Shown: positions 48,351 to 60,314 of the stretch, in pieces | Numbering within the stretch: the stretch's first letter is position 1 | Layout of the letters: each line of letters begins with the position of its first letter | From: Adiantum capillus-veneris | Taxonomy: Eukaryota > Streptophyta > Polypodiopsida > Polypodiales > Pteridaceae | Direction of reading: 5' to 3' | Assembly (NCBI GenBank): GCA_014529385.2 | Contig: CM043952.1 | Span: forward strand, 53,214,119-53,278,118 | DNA: 64,000 nt | Made by a program: the position numbers and the translations under genes | The notes under the pieces: model-generated | Seen by the model: the letters and a program-made list of their open reading frames with translations, nothing else | The model's database searches: none | What the model was told of the DNA's origin: nothing

Positions 48351-48428
48351 GGCTCAAGGAGGACCATCATAGGAAATGTTTGGACTTTTGGCTCAAGGAG
48401 GACCATCATAGGAAATGTTTGGACTCAA
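48351..48428 (+). repeat. 39-bp tandem duplication
   Basis: GGCTCAAGGAGGACCATCAT plus 19 bases is repeated exactly at 48351 and 48390. Confidence 0.92.
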
Positions 48429-48429
48429 T

Positions 48430-49460
48430 TTTGATCCTTTTTGTGCTAGAGAGAGAATTCCATCCAACCAACAAATTTTGGCCTACTGTAACGATAGCTC
48501 CAATTTAACTCATTTCTATCTCATTTTTTTGCGTTTTCAGAAATGATGTTTTAATTACTTTAAACCTTGGAATAAAAGATACACCACAATTTTCACAAAT
48601 CATCCTTCTGCCTGGACAAAGGTAAGCCGAACGTGATGTAAATCACATTGAATGCATACACTAAAGGTAAGAAAGAAAGTAAGAATTTTGCATACATTGA
48701 AGGTGCAACTCTCTTCTAGGCTTTTCTTTGTTGTCTAAACTAGAGTGCTTCTTTTCCTCATCTTCTCTATATTCTGTCCAATACAATTGTTGCGCACCAC
48801 ACTTGCCAGCTTAGAGAGAGAGAGAGGTGCACGAGGAAACTCTAATTCCTTCCGTTCATCTCCTCTTTCAGCTTTGCCCTACATGCCATTTCTTTGCCCT
48901 ATTTGTTGGCATTGCTTGCTTGCAATACTAATATAGGCGTGGTGCCTATCAAATTGTGTACACATCTTTTAAGCTTTCTTTTAGGCTTCCTAGTAAACCT
49001 CTGTCGTTTAAAGCAGTCAAGAGCTCTCTCTCTCTCTCTCATAGCAAGCAATGCCGCCGTCTGCACGATAGTGTCTGCCTTGTTCTTGTTCTTCCAAACT
49101 ATTTCAACTCCACCTTTTCAACGCTCACTTGCAGCCTATGCTCGTCTTTTCCACCTAATTCTAAAAGCACTTTAGTAGCCAGCGGCTAAGTCAAGCCAAA
49201 CTTTGGTGATCACATGCACAAGTGCCTGAAGCTCCCAAAGGAGTGGTCAAATAAGAAAAACAATAGGACCTACTCAGTGGTGGAAGTTGCTCGAAATTAA
49301 ATGTGTACACGATTGCAAGTTACCCGATAAGAGTAGTTCAATTGGTGAGACCTTTCTGATGTAGCCCCAAGGTTGAGGATTCGAGGCTCACAAGCCGCAT
49401 TCGCTTGGGTGTGTGCAATTGTGAATACAAGAATGGTTTTCTTTTTTAAGAGCTCGCAAG

Positions 49461-49544
<84 letters not shown>

Positions 49545-50033
49545 GGTGCTCGTGAGTCCTTGCCTCCCTATAACCAAATATGTTGCCCCCACCTCTTACG
49601 CTCAGCTGCCCCACGTTTTGCATCCTCATCCTCATCTACGCTTTACATTTATGCATTTTTTTAACAATAACCTCCCCTATTTCATTAGCAAAAAGGAGAG
49701 GCATCACTAAGGCCTCACGCAGGCCAAAAAGGATAAGGGTGACATAAGAAGTTATGTAGCACACGTCTTATAAACTTAGCAACGAGATTAGCAGACGACG
49801 AAGAGGTGTTACCTCACCTCACCGTTCTCAAATAACACTTCCAAGCTACATAGAATCTCTCTATAAATGTGAATCCAAGAATATACAAGAGCTTGATTAC
49901 ACTAATGTATGTTCACCAATATACAAGAGGGACATATTGATGACCCCCTACAAGGTATCACCTCCCGCAACTCACCTTTGCTGACAGGCCATTGTGCCCC
50001 ATATCCAGTGAATCTACAGACAACATTAAGGAC
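48430..50033. other. Intergenic, downstream of CLPR1
   Basis: No supported gene. Contains a (GT)25/(GA)14 compound microsatellite at 49464-49541. The last few hundred bases before 50034 should include the CLPR1 3' UTR; no clear poly(A) signal was assigned. Confidence 0.5.
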
Positions 50034-52682
50034 CTATCTTGAGCCAGCCGCTGCCGCAGCTTGAGGACCGGCTCTGGTTCTCGTAGCCTTTGCCTGAGCA
50101 AGCATATCATCATAATTCTGCACAAAAGCATTCGCTTATCACAGTCCATAACCACAGGACAAACAAAAACATTCGCTTATCACAGTCTGTAACCACAGGA
50201 CAAACAATTAATGTAAGAGAGCTCGCCTATGGTAACCAGCACATAAAGACGAGGTCTTACCCTTTTCTCCATGGCCACACCACGGCTCTCTATAATTTTA
50301 TCCGCTAGACCATAATCGATAGCTTCCTGTGCCCTGAAATACTTGGGCCTTTGAATATCCTTGCGAATCTCATCCTGAGATTTGCCAGTGCCTTTAGCAA
50401 GCAATTCGACATAATAGTTGGTATTTGCATCCAATTCCTTTGCCTGAGGCAGAAAAAAGGGGAAAGTCGGTCGCTAATCCATGGAACATTAAGGTTCAAA
50501 AATCAGAGTATGTCAAAAGGCAAAAACAAAAAATTTAACTTATATGCAAACCTTAATCCACATTTCAGTTGCAGCTCCACTTGACTGGTTTACTTTGGGA
50601 GAGTATAGCTTTGCTGCCAAAAATTGCAGAGCAGCAGAGTGTAATGAGTGACTGAGAGAGAGAAAACCTCAACTCTGGTAACTGCAGAGATTTTAAAAGC
50701 ACCACCAAAAACTTACTGACACAATTGGGCTGAACTGCACGAAAGCCCTTTTCACCCACAGAGAGCAGCATGGCCGCTTGTCCAAAGGCCATACCACAAT
50801 TTATAGTGTACACTTTAGACTTCACATACTGGATTCAAAAATTCCAAGGTTACACGAATATAATTGTGCTAAAAAAGATTAGAATCAGCTTATAAGGATG
50901 CCAATACCGCAATAGTATCTGCAATAGCATAAGCTTCCGTTTCAAATCCAATACTCTCCCGTTTGTCATTCTGAAAGCAAGCACTGGCTGATTTGATATC
51001 AAAATGATTAGCAGTGGGTGCTATTAGAAAAGGCTAATTTATCAGAAACAATAAAAATCTGTCTTTATCAATACATCAGAAAAAAATCAATGACGTGCCA
51101 CATGAGTTACTTAAAATGATACACCAATTTTTATCGACTCACATGAGCCACACCAAAGACACACATAATGTATGCTAATGATTTAAATCGTTGCCTCACA
51201 TGAAATACGGACTAGCATTGGAGAATTTTGTGGAGGGGGATTTACACCCAAAAACAAAGGTTCTAAGCTTCCAGACCTCAAATTTAAGAATGCGATGGAT
51301 ACATTTGGCTATGCAGGCAGCAAAGTCCTCAATCGTGAACCTCAAGGGTTGGGGTTGCTTTCTTGTCCAAATGGCCAGCTCTTCAAACCAGCTCTTCAAA
51401 ACGTCAAAAGGTAAGCTATATTGAAAAAAGGCCATACCACAATCATTGTTTGAGCCACAATGGCATCAAGTACACTTCCAAGAGCCCCAGCCAAAGGGCG
51501 GCTATTTGATAATAATGCCATACCAGGACTAAGGTATGCTACACCAGTGTGGGCTCTACATTTGTGAGCCATGGATTGCAGAGAGATTCAGAAGAGGGAC
51601 AATAAATAATGAGGCTCTCTAATATGATCAGCTTGTGAGACCAGAATTTGCAGTGTATAGCCCATAGTTTCAAACACGCAGTGAGACCATTTGCTTTGTA
51701 TATCAAGCCATCAGAAAGGGCATAGAAGGCATCTCAGTGTTGTAGTGGTGCAGTGATTAATAAAGTATGGGCAAGAAATTGACCGCTTACCCCGTTCTAG
51801 TACGATCTACCCTGAGGAATAAAAAGTTGCTGGCTCTAAACCAAAAAGGGAAAAAGGAAAAAGAACTGTCTACCGGTCAGCCCGCTGTTTGCAGACTATA
51901 TATATACATATGGGCTGCCCCGTATGATTCATTGCATCAATCTGAGCTGCCAGGATCACCCCTTTTGAGGCCACTCTCTCTCTTCCACTGTGATCTCACT
52001 CCCTTAAGTGTTTTGGCTACCTGAGATCTTGTGATCTCGTCTCCCTCTGTTGTGTGTGCCATTCATCAACGACCATTCGCTCCACTTCTTTGTGCAAAAG
52101 ATCTCACCTTCCTAGTCGCGAGGCTTGGTTCGAGACGAGGGAGTGGTTGGTTACCCATGGAAGGCACCGTCAATGCTTGTGGGGTTATGGCTGTCTAAAT
52201 GTTTGAGAACGTGTGCATCACCACTGTTTTCTGCCAGTGCATCTACCGCTGCCACTTTGGCAGATAGCTTGCTTTAGTGTGTTATCGTAGATGTGATATA
52301 CCTATTTGGATTGCCGCCATTTTTGGGTCGCCTTAGTATCACATCATGATACTTTGAACCTTTTGGACTAATTCAAAAATACATAAATTTTATTGATGAT
52401 CCTTTACATATGCATAGTCAAAATGAATATTCATCAGCAAAATGGTAATTAAAAAATAGCTACAAAATTCATTTACAAAAAATGGGCTAAGTATTGATAC
52501 TAAGATCCCTCTACACTTATTCATAGATACATGGGCCACAATTATGTCATTGGATGCTGAAGTGGTGGCAATGCTTACATTGCATTTGCAAGGCATGTGG
52601 TGATATAGCAGCACATTGATGTGACATGATGCAGCTGTCAAAGTGCAGCCAAAGGTGTGGTGACAAGGGCACGCACGCGTGC

Positions 52683-52725
<43 letters not shown>

Positions 52726-53869
52726 TGATGAAAATGAAATGAAATGATATATTAACTTCTTCAAAAGGTCTAAGTGACCTATGAGACCAAAAAATTACAA
52801 AGTGGTGAACCTGATACAGTGTCCGAGTACTGAAACAAAAGACTCAATGGTACTAATAAAAACAAGGTACTGAAAAAGATATTGTAACATCCTAAACTGC
52901 TGGAAATGAGCTAAGCAGCTAATTGGAACTGTGTAGGGTATGAGTAATAGCTGAAACAATGGGTGATACAATCTCAGCGGAGATGAATAGATAATGTGTG
53001 GCCATCAAGTCATAGGATATCTATCATCGGTCGCTAGTAGATCTCATCAATATCGTCCATGGTTAGTACTCTGGCTGGTCATCTCGCATGTCGGGCTAGA
53101 ATGGTCTGGATCCTCAGTTGCATCCTCCATCGATACCGTGAATCTCATCACAGTTGTGGGCATCTAGATCTTTCTAGCTCAGTCGTTCGATCAATCAACG
53201 TGCCTCTGGTGCGGGTGACTCGTGAGATCTGAGCTCTGCTGTGAGAGCTCCTCAGGCTGCTCAGTGGTCGGTCTAAAGAAATCTTGCCCGACCCACATCA
53301 AGGTACCCCACAACCCATACTTATGGGTATAAGTGGAAAAATTGGCAAAAATAGCCAAAAAGTGATCAACGGGACAAACCCCCCCACATGTCTAGAATAT
53401 AGAAAAGCCTCACAATGATTACCACAAGATAAGGTCATAGATCTCCAATACTACCTTCGTAAGCACCTTCCAATCTTGGTAGTTGGTGGCATCTGTACAA
53501 TCACACAGAACAATTTTGATGGGGAGTGCCCATCTTTCAGACGCAGTTGTCATCCTCTCTCTTCCTTAGATGGCCAAGGCAGTTTTACTCTCTTAAGGAG
53601 GTTTTTTCCCTTGGCCTCCTTTTCAATTCATCCATTTTTCAATTTTTGCCGTGTGGCTAGTTTTCACATGTCACCTTCGGGCCTGCTTTGTATTCCGGTC
53701 ATATACTTGCCCTCAAAATCGGCACCTTAGGCATTCTGAGGAATTGTCTCAAGTCATAGAAATCAGCCCCTGTTGTTGAAAAAGATGGAGGAGAATTTTT
53801 GAAGTTGTAGGAACAATCCCAAGAGAACCAATCTAGCAAACTTGGGATTATTTTATATATGTTTATGTA

Positions 53870-53931
<62 letters not shown>

Positions 53932-54081
53932 TCACACACACACAAAGAAAATGAAATGAAATGAAATGCTATATTAAACGTCTTCAAAAAGCAAATGACC
54001 TATGAGACCAATCGGTCACTGTCGAAACTTATCAATATCCTCCATGGTCAATACTCTATCTGGGGGCCTCGCATGTCGAGC

Positions 54082-54146
<65 letters not shown>

Positions 54147-55594
54147 GAAATGAAATGAAATGTAATAATAACGCCTTCAAAAGGCCAAAATGACCTATGA
54201 GACCAAAAGGTTACATGTGGTGAATCTAGTACCAGATCTGGGTACAAAAAGTACAAAGAACTGAAAAGAAAATAGTGGGTAGGGGTGGGGTGAAAGCTGA
54301 TACAAAGGGTGAGCTGATACAATGGAGCTCTCTGACAGTCGAGGCATCATATACATATACATCAGTATCCAAAAGGCTATAGAGATTCAATGTCCTCCAA
54401 GGTAGACACTTTGTCGGGACGGCTCCTATGTCGTGCCAGTATGGTATGGATCCTCTGTCGCAATCTGCGTCGATGTCAAGAGGGCCCCCTCATCCGTGTG
54501 CGTATGTCCTCCATCTATCGCAAAAGACAAAACAATCCAAACTGGTACAAAATAAGGATGCGGATAAAACCTTGGTTTGTGATGGGATATGGAGCTCTAG
54601 TACTAGGGGTATGTGCATGTCTATATGCTCAGGTAGTCCAACCATGCATCATCCTGTGCCAATAGGAGGGTGTAAAATGTGATACATGGGAGGATCGTGA
54701 GCAAGGGCTGCTCGGATGAATGCAGTTGGGCAAGCCATCATTTGGGCTCGTCTCTCCTCAGTAGCTTGACACGCTCGAGTCTAGATCTCCTCAATCTGTC
54801 TGCGGTGGAGTCGTGGGGCCTCATATACTTAAAAACCCCTATGTAAAGTTACAGGCAGCACAGAAGGAACACAAACATGTGATAAAACCAAACAGGGCTT
54901 GTTGTTTTCTCACCAAATCACAGCAACCATACTACAAAAAGATACTCAAAGAAACTGCTATGGCTCGGTCATACACAAACATTATCACTCAAGTCTTTAA
55001 AATACCAATAAGTAAATGCCTACCTGGGTTCCTGAAGAATTAATATAGAAATATATTGGCTTGCTAGGATTGTCGTAATCCAACCATAAAAGCTCAGCAA
55101 CAATAAGTTCAGTGACCGCTGGAACTATCTGCAGCCATATAAGCAAAATTAGGAGTGGCATAAGAAATTTATGAACAGAACGTAAGCAGACAATTAACTA
55201 TACCGGCATCCCAAGATAGCAAATTCTAGCATCCAGTAGTAGAGAAGGCAGATCAGGAGGAGATGTCTTGGGGCGGCCATATCCACCTCCACCTCCTCCT
55301 CGATACATGCTCACACTCATGCTTAGGCGAGAAGGTCCACTTTGCAAGGTTGTGAGGTTCCACATACCAGTGCCCTCCAAGTAATGTTTTGCAGATGCAA
55401 TGCTTTTCTGCACCCAAAACAGTTTGCTTGAGAAATGGGTTGAGCAAAGGCAAAAAGACATGAGTCCCACCAACCTACCTCAGTGACTCTTTCAGCTGAA
55501 CGCTTGATTGGGTTGTCCTCTGTCATAAACATGTCCATTTGAGATGAAGACAAACCATATAAACTGCTCGGCACATTTTTGTAGTTTTCCATCA
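50034..55594 (-). CDS. CLPR1: Plastid Clp protease subunit ClpR1, 5' exon(s) missing
   Basis: Eight minus-strand exons with GT-AG borders join in frame: 55594-55479, 55407-55204, 55128-55024, 50970-50908, 50828-50717, 50613-50552, 50443-50261 and 50117-50034 (stop TAG), giving about 308 residues. They match plant ClpR1 from its FKNVP-like segment to the C terminus: QMDMFMTEDNP, MYRGGGGGGYGRP, PPDLPSLLLDARICYLGMP, INCGMAFGQAAMLL, KELDANTNYYVELLAKGTGK and AIDYGLADKI. ClpR subunits are catalytically dead partners of ClpP in the ClpPR core of the plastid stroma. As expected, the Ser position is Ala (GQAAM) and the His position is Tyr (KLYLP). About 80 N-terminal residues, including the transit peptide, are not found here. 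Their exon must lie further upstream, beyond the LTR elements or outside the window. Intron 3 is 4.05 kb and repeat-filled. Confidence 0.92.
52685..52724. repeat. G40 homopolymer
   Basis: About 40 consecutive G in the long CLPR1 intron, followed by GATGATG and the GAAAT-tailed repeat. Confidence 0.9.
52728..53330 (-). repeat. GAAAT-tailed dispersed repeat, intron copy 1
   Basis: Begins GAAAATGAAATGAAATG, then CTTCAAAAGGTC, GACCTATGAGACCAAAA, and later ATCAATATCGTCCATGG and CTCGCATGTCGGGCTAGAAT, in the same order as the copies at 53947 and 54142. In the minus sense the tail is (CATTT)n at the 3' end, as in LINE- or SINE-like retroposons. Confidence 0.65.
53873..54083 (-). repeat. (GT)n tract and truncated GAAAT-tailed repeat, intron copy 2
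   Basis: GT repeats (53873-53930) and a short CA tract lead into GAAATGAAATGAAATG. The conserved ATGACCTATGAGACCAA and CCTCGCATGTCGAGCTAGA blocks follow, the copy being cut short by the next microsatellite. Confidence 0.7.
54082..54830 (-). repeat. (GA)n tract and GAAAT-tailed repeat, intron copy 3
   Basis: GA repeats (54082-54143) run into GAAATGAAATGAAATG. The same block order follows, through TGTCGTGCCAGTATGGTATG to about 54830. The minus strand of the far end reads LHRRQIEEIQTRACQATEER, hinting at a coding origin. Confidence 0.68.
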
Positions 55595-56705
55595 CTGCAA
55601 TTATCAGCATCAGAAGAAACGACAAGTTCAGTTGCATTCTTGAAGTCTATTTTATGAATGAGGTAGTAATGTGAGAACAAACTCTGTGCTGATGATTGAA
55701 TATTTGTTTGATATGATAAAGAGAACGATCCCTACAATTCAAACCACGTCCTCTTGGGCATCTGTCAATAGGTGCCGAGCTGTGATCCTTCTGTCAAAGT
55801 AGACGATGCGGAAGCATAGAGAGAGAGCGCACACACACACATTCATTGAAACAACACACTCAGGAATGAATTAGATGATTATCACAACGGGACTAGGGTC
55901 CTCATTTACCCCTCATTTGAATTCCCTCATGCCAAAATAGTTCAAAATACCTAAAATGACAAAATAAATAAACAGGATCACAATGGGCATTCACTTGAGA
56001 TGCATAACTTTTAACACCCTCTCTGCAGCTCATGGTGGACATATGTAGGAAGACCAAGTCAATGAAGAAGCTACCATGGACACCCTAGTAGTGCCGACTA
56101 TTGAATACACCTCGGTAGACATCTATTAGAGATCAGCAAGATCTGGAAATGATGGCTAAGAGAATGTTCAATGAATATGATTCTCAAGCATCATGATTTC
56201 TATCTCGATGAGATGATTGAATACTGATGTTAGTGCATCAAAGTTCTGGAAGGATGAGATGACTACACAGAGATCTACTTCTGAACTAGATGAGATGGCT
56301 AGATTCTATGATTGAAACACGGTGCTCAATGTGAACTGAGTGTGTGATTTCTGAAATGCATGCTCTGTGAAATCTCTATCTTGTGGGGATGGTCATGGGC
56401 ATGGTTTGCTTACGATATGAAAAGAAAGGATATGAATCTAATAGTAACGGGATTTAGTAGATCAAGGCATCCATGAAACGATCAGCACGGTCTGGATGTG
56501 ATTGCTAAATATGTTACAATGATCATGATTTGTATCTGAGACCAACAAAAATTTGATCTGATCAGTAATTGATGTCTTTTATGTTGGATTTGTGGAGTCT
56601 AGTGCATGGGTACACAAAGTCAATGTGTACTGAAGAGAGTTTCTCTCCTTTGGTTGTTTTGCAGGCGTAATCGAGGGCGATTACAATTCTCTCAAGAGGG
56701 GGGAA
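55595..56705. other. No gene seen upstream of the first CLPR1 exon found
   Basis: I searched this 1.1 kb for a CLPR1 transit-peptide exon on the minus strand and found none. The last part (about 56660-56705) is the polypurine region of a plus-strand LTR element (ATCGAGGGCGATTACAA, CAAGAGGGGGGAA). Confidence 0.5.
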
Positions 56706-57294
56706 TCTCACAAGTTTGTGACATGGCATGCCCAACTCGAAGGACTCGCCGAGAGGACAAGGGATTAGAGTATAAAAACTTTAAGCCAAAAGGACTTATA
56801 AAGTATGGCCAAGGGGCCTAACAGATTAGTTACGGTTTTTAAATAAAACCGAACCCGATCCAACTTGAAGAGCACGGCCTAACCCTAAAAAGACATTGCG
56901 TAAAGGCTGAACTATAAATTTCCGCACTTTGCACTGACATGCTAACGTGGAACTATTGTACGAATTTCCACAAATTGCACTGGCAAATTCTAGTAGTTTT
57001 GGCACACGATTTTTGGGAGAAGATGCTTTTACGGTCAAGTGCCTTTGGATGAGCGCTTTTGGGAATCTGCTTTTGGGCATCCCTTGTACTGTTTAAGTGC
57101 CCCAAGGGCCAGTTTTTGGAGAGCATATAGACGCAAAGTCTCTCAAAGAACTAGACCCTCGGGGAGTTGTACGTTTGTGAAGCAATAATAAAGAAATACC
57201 AAAAGGGACGCGAGTCTTTGGGCTAGTGCATCTGGGGACAGAACTTCGTCGTCCTGTGTGGACTCCTCTCTTCTCTCTCTCTCTATTCAAGTTA
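56706..57294 (+). mobile_element. Plus-strand gypsy-family LTR, interrupted
   Basis: Directly after a polypurine tract (AAGAGGGGGGAA) the sequence TCTCACAAGTTTGTGACATG begins an LTR. It is homologous at its edge to the opposite-strand LTR at 57904, which has TGTCACAAAC after the same tract. A TATA-like GAGTATAAAAAC lies at about 56768. The LTR is cut at 57294 by the minus-strand chromovirus; its far end is not found. Confidence 0.6.
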
Positions 57295-57904
57295 TGTTAG
57301 AGTCCTGTCCGATTGTAACCGACTTGGACATCCCAAGTTGAGAATCTGGTGCGACACACGAGAGAGAATCACTTTAAAATACTTCACACTTCATTCACAT
57401 CAATTGAGTCGACACGGCCCGGCGTAGTTCCATGCCCAGAGAGATTGGCCTCAAAAACTGGCGCCCCTTTCGATACTTCTTATTGTATTAATGCTTAAGC
57501 AAAGTACAGTTGCCCGTGGGTCTCCTCTGGTCAATGGCTCATCAGCACTTACGAGCCAAAAGGAGCCCAGGGGACTTATTTGAAGGCCCTTGGCCATGGC
57601 AAAGGCTACATGAAAAGCAACCAAACTCAAAAGCAATTGGCTCCAAAAGCTAGCGCTTAATCAACCAGCGCTTTCTACGAAATTCCGTACGGCCTGTCAC
57701 GTCAGCATAGCCAACGCGTTTTGCATGCGTTTTGCAGAAATCCGTACAGCCACCACGTCAGCACTTCAACGCAATTCGCAGATTTTCGTATAGCAGACCG
57801 CCAGCCAGTCTTTTTTTTTAAAGTCTAGTGTCCCTAGGGCCCGTCGACAGGTGCCCTATAAGTTGGGACAACTTATGGCCATGCAACGTCATCAGTTTGT
57901 GACA
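57295..57904 (-). repeat. Chromovirus 3' LTR, 610 bp
   Basis: Minus-sense start TGTCACAAACTGATGACG right after the polypurine tract, and end GACTCTAACA. No second copy is visible in the window. Confidence 0.78.
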
Positions 57905-58539
57905 TACCCCCCTCTTGAAAGAGTTGTAATCGCCCTCGATTACACTAGACAGAGGCCATAAACCAGTTCACTAGACACTGACTCTAAGTACCGACGCACT
58001 AGACAACACAAATCTAGCACTTGCACAAAGACGACTCAATCAGTTTACATTCACGTCATATCAATCACATATAAATTGATTCCAAATCTAAGACCATGAT
58101 TCTTGGCAACGTATTTAGCAATCACATCTAGATCCATCCAGCACCTCCTCACTGATGTCGGATTAGCTAATTCTTATTGCGATCATGTCTATAGATTCAC
58201 GAGACCGAAATGCTGCAATCATTTCGTCTTTCAATCTTGCACTCAAACAAAATCACATGAGAGAGTACACATCAATCAGATTCAAGTTCAGGAATTCCCA
58301 TTCAATTTCCTTATTCGTAAAGTCCTACAACAGAATACTGTCAGCATAGCAATATCCCTGAAATCCAAAGGGAAATCAGTGACTTTATTCCATGCAGGTA
58401 ATCTGTGACAAAGGAGCGGAGTGACTCCCCTCTTGTGCAGTCCCGTTTGCACCAGATTCAACCCTGCTAATCTACGGGATCTTTCGGGATCGTCGCAGCT
58501 AAGCCAAAAGCCTCAAGGTAAAGTTCCAAAATCTGGAGT

Positions 58540-58700
58540 ATCTGCTAGGTCCTCCTCCATCCACTTCGCATCCAATGCCGGATAGTTCTTGAATTTCACT
58601 AAGAACCGCCAAATCACTTTACCTTTCACTTTTCTTACTTAATGGGCCAGTATCTGTTCTGGAACGAGTATCCCCTCGCTCTCTTCCACTTCAGGTTGCT
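58540..58700 (-). pseudogene. Chromodomain of the chromovirus
   Basis: The minus-strand frame reads EGILVPEQILAH, stop, VRKVKGKVIWRFLVKFKNYP, then ALDAKWMEEDL. This is the chromodomain pattern (RxxRGK..EYLVKWKGYP..ATWEPEEDL) found after the integrase of plant chromoviruses. One stop interrupts its first strand. Confidence 0.8.
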
Positions 58701-59119
58701 CATCATGCCCCTTGTCAACTGGCACCTCACCCTTAAAGGGTTTCAAGAGACTCACATGAGAAGCATTGTGAATCTTCCAAGTGTCTGGCAACTTGAGTCT
58801 GAAGGATACATCATTTTATCTTTTCTTGGATCTCGAAAGGGCCATAATACCTCATGCTAAGCTTCAGAAAAAGCCACTCCTTTCCTTTTCTTTTACTTAG
58901 GCGTGCCTTCTCAAAACGTAAGAACATCCAATCATCTTCCTTCAGCTTCAAGTCACGTCTATGTCCTCTGCTGTCTTCTTGTGCTATGCTTGAGACTTCT
59001 CTAGAGCCTCGCGAACCTTGGCAAAAGCAGTGTCCAAATCCCTCGTGTACTGATCTGCTTCAAAAATCTTGTCCTTCGTGCTTAGAAATGGAGGGTCATT
59101 CTTAGCACCTCCGATTACT

Positions 59120-59788
59120 TCAAATGGCGTCTTCTCCGTCGAAGAGTGACCGTGTTATTGTAGGCAAATTCCACCAAAGGCAAATATTTTTCAATAAATC
59201 CAAAACCACTGAACTAGCTATCTCAAACTGCCCATCTGTCTGCGGATGGAATGATGATGAGAACTGCAACTGTGTGCCAATGTTCTCCGAAATTGCCCTC
59301 CAAAACAAACTCGTAAATCGGGGATCTCTGTCCGACACTATCGTCTCAAGCATGCCATGTAATTGGAAAATTTGACCAATGAACAGTCTTGCTAAATAAT
59401 CTGGCTTGACCGTTTTCTTCACTGGAATAAAGTGAGCTTGCTTGCTAAATCTGTCAATGACTATCCAAATGCCATCGTGCCCACTTTGAGTCTTGGGGAG
59501 ATCAAAGATGAAATCCATAACAATGCTTTCCCAGAGGCGGGTGGGAATGGGTAAAGGCTGTAGAAGTCCTTGTGCCTTATGCCTGTCAAACTTGACCTTT
59601 TGGCATACTAAACAACTACGAACAAAGTCATTCACATCCTTTTTTAGCCTTGGCCAATAGAAGTAACGCTCCACACCCTTCAAGGTGATATCTATGCCGC
59701 GGTGACCCGTAAAAGGTGGACAATGGCACTTTGTCAAAACCTTTTCCCTCAGAGGCTGTGTAATACACAACATCGTTTTCCGCATCAA
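59120..59788 (-). pseudogene. Chromovirus integrase
   Basis: A 222-residue open frame contains the zinc-binding end (GHRGIDITL and RSCLVCQKVKFDRH). The catalytic core follows: VMDFIFDLPKTQSGHDGIWI with the first Asp, IVSDRDPRFTSLFW with the second, and HPQTDGQFE with the final Glu. A frameshift follows at about 59200, since the sequence after QFE departs from the family. The protein would insert the DNA copy. Confidence 0.9.
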
Positions 59789-60014
59789 ATAGCCATCCCG
59801 TATAGAATAGCCTAAAAATGTCTCCCCATTCTGTATCCGGGTAAAAATGTCAACAAAGTCAGGATCTGTGGTGTACTAATCAACCATATCCTCGAAGCTT
59901 CGATGGTGAATCACGGAAATAGCCAGAGCCAAGGGCTTCCGAGACAATGCATCTTCCACTAAATTCTCCTGTCCCTCAACATGGACAATCTGGCAGTGAA
60001 ATTGTGACAATATG

Positions 60015-60278
60015 TTAGCCCATCGCATCTCCTTTTCCCAAAGTTGCTTCTATGACAAGTAAACTCCGATGATCCGTAAAGACTGTAAAATCAGCTCCGA
60101 GTAAATAGTGTCGCCATTGTGTAAGAGAATGGATCATTGTAAATAGTGCTACCAACTCTGGCCGTGAAAACATCCTGCTTTCGTAAGCAATGACATGGCC
60201 TTCTTGCATCAAATCTGCTCCCAAACTATGACCACAAGCATCACAATAAACTTCGAATGGCTTTTGCAAGTCTGGCAA
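60015..60278 (-). pseudogene. Chromovirus RNase H
   Basis: Reads FEVYCDACGHSLGADLMQEG, HVIAYESRMFS, and WRHYLLGADFTVFTDHRSLL, the typical gypsy RNase H order (DAS..G.GAVL, FTDHKSL). Sequence after 60040 is broken. Confidence 0.87.
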
Positions 60279-60314
60279 GCCAACACTGGTCCGGTAGTCA
60301 TTCTCTTTGGGCGT

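Noticed and set aside
50790-51460. GGCCATACCACAA shared between a CLPR1 exon and intron position 51431
   Set aside because: The identity is about 14 bp and does not continue; not an exon duplication.
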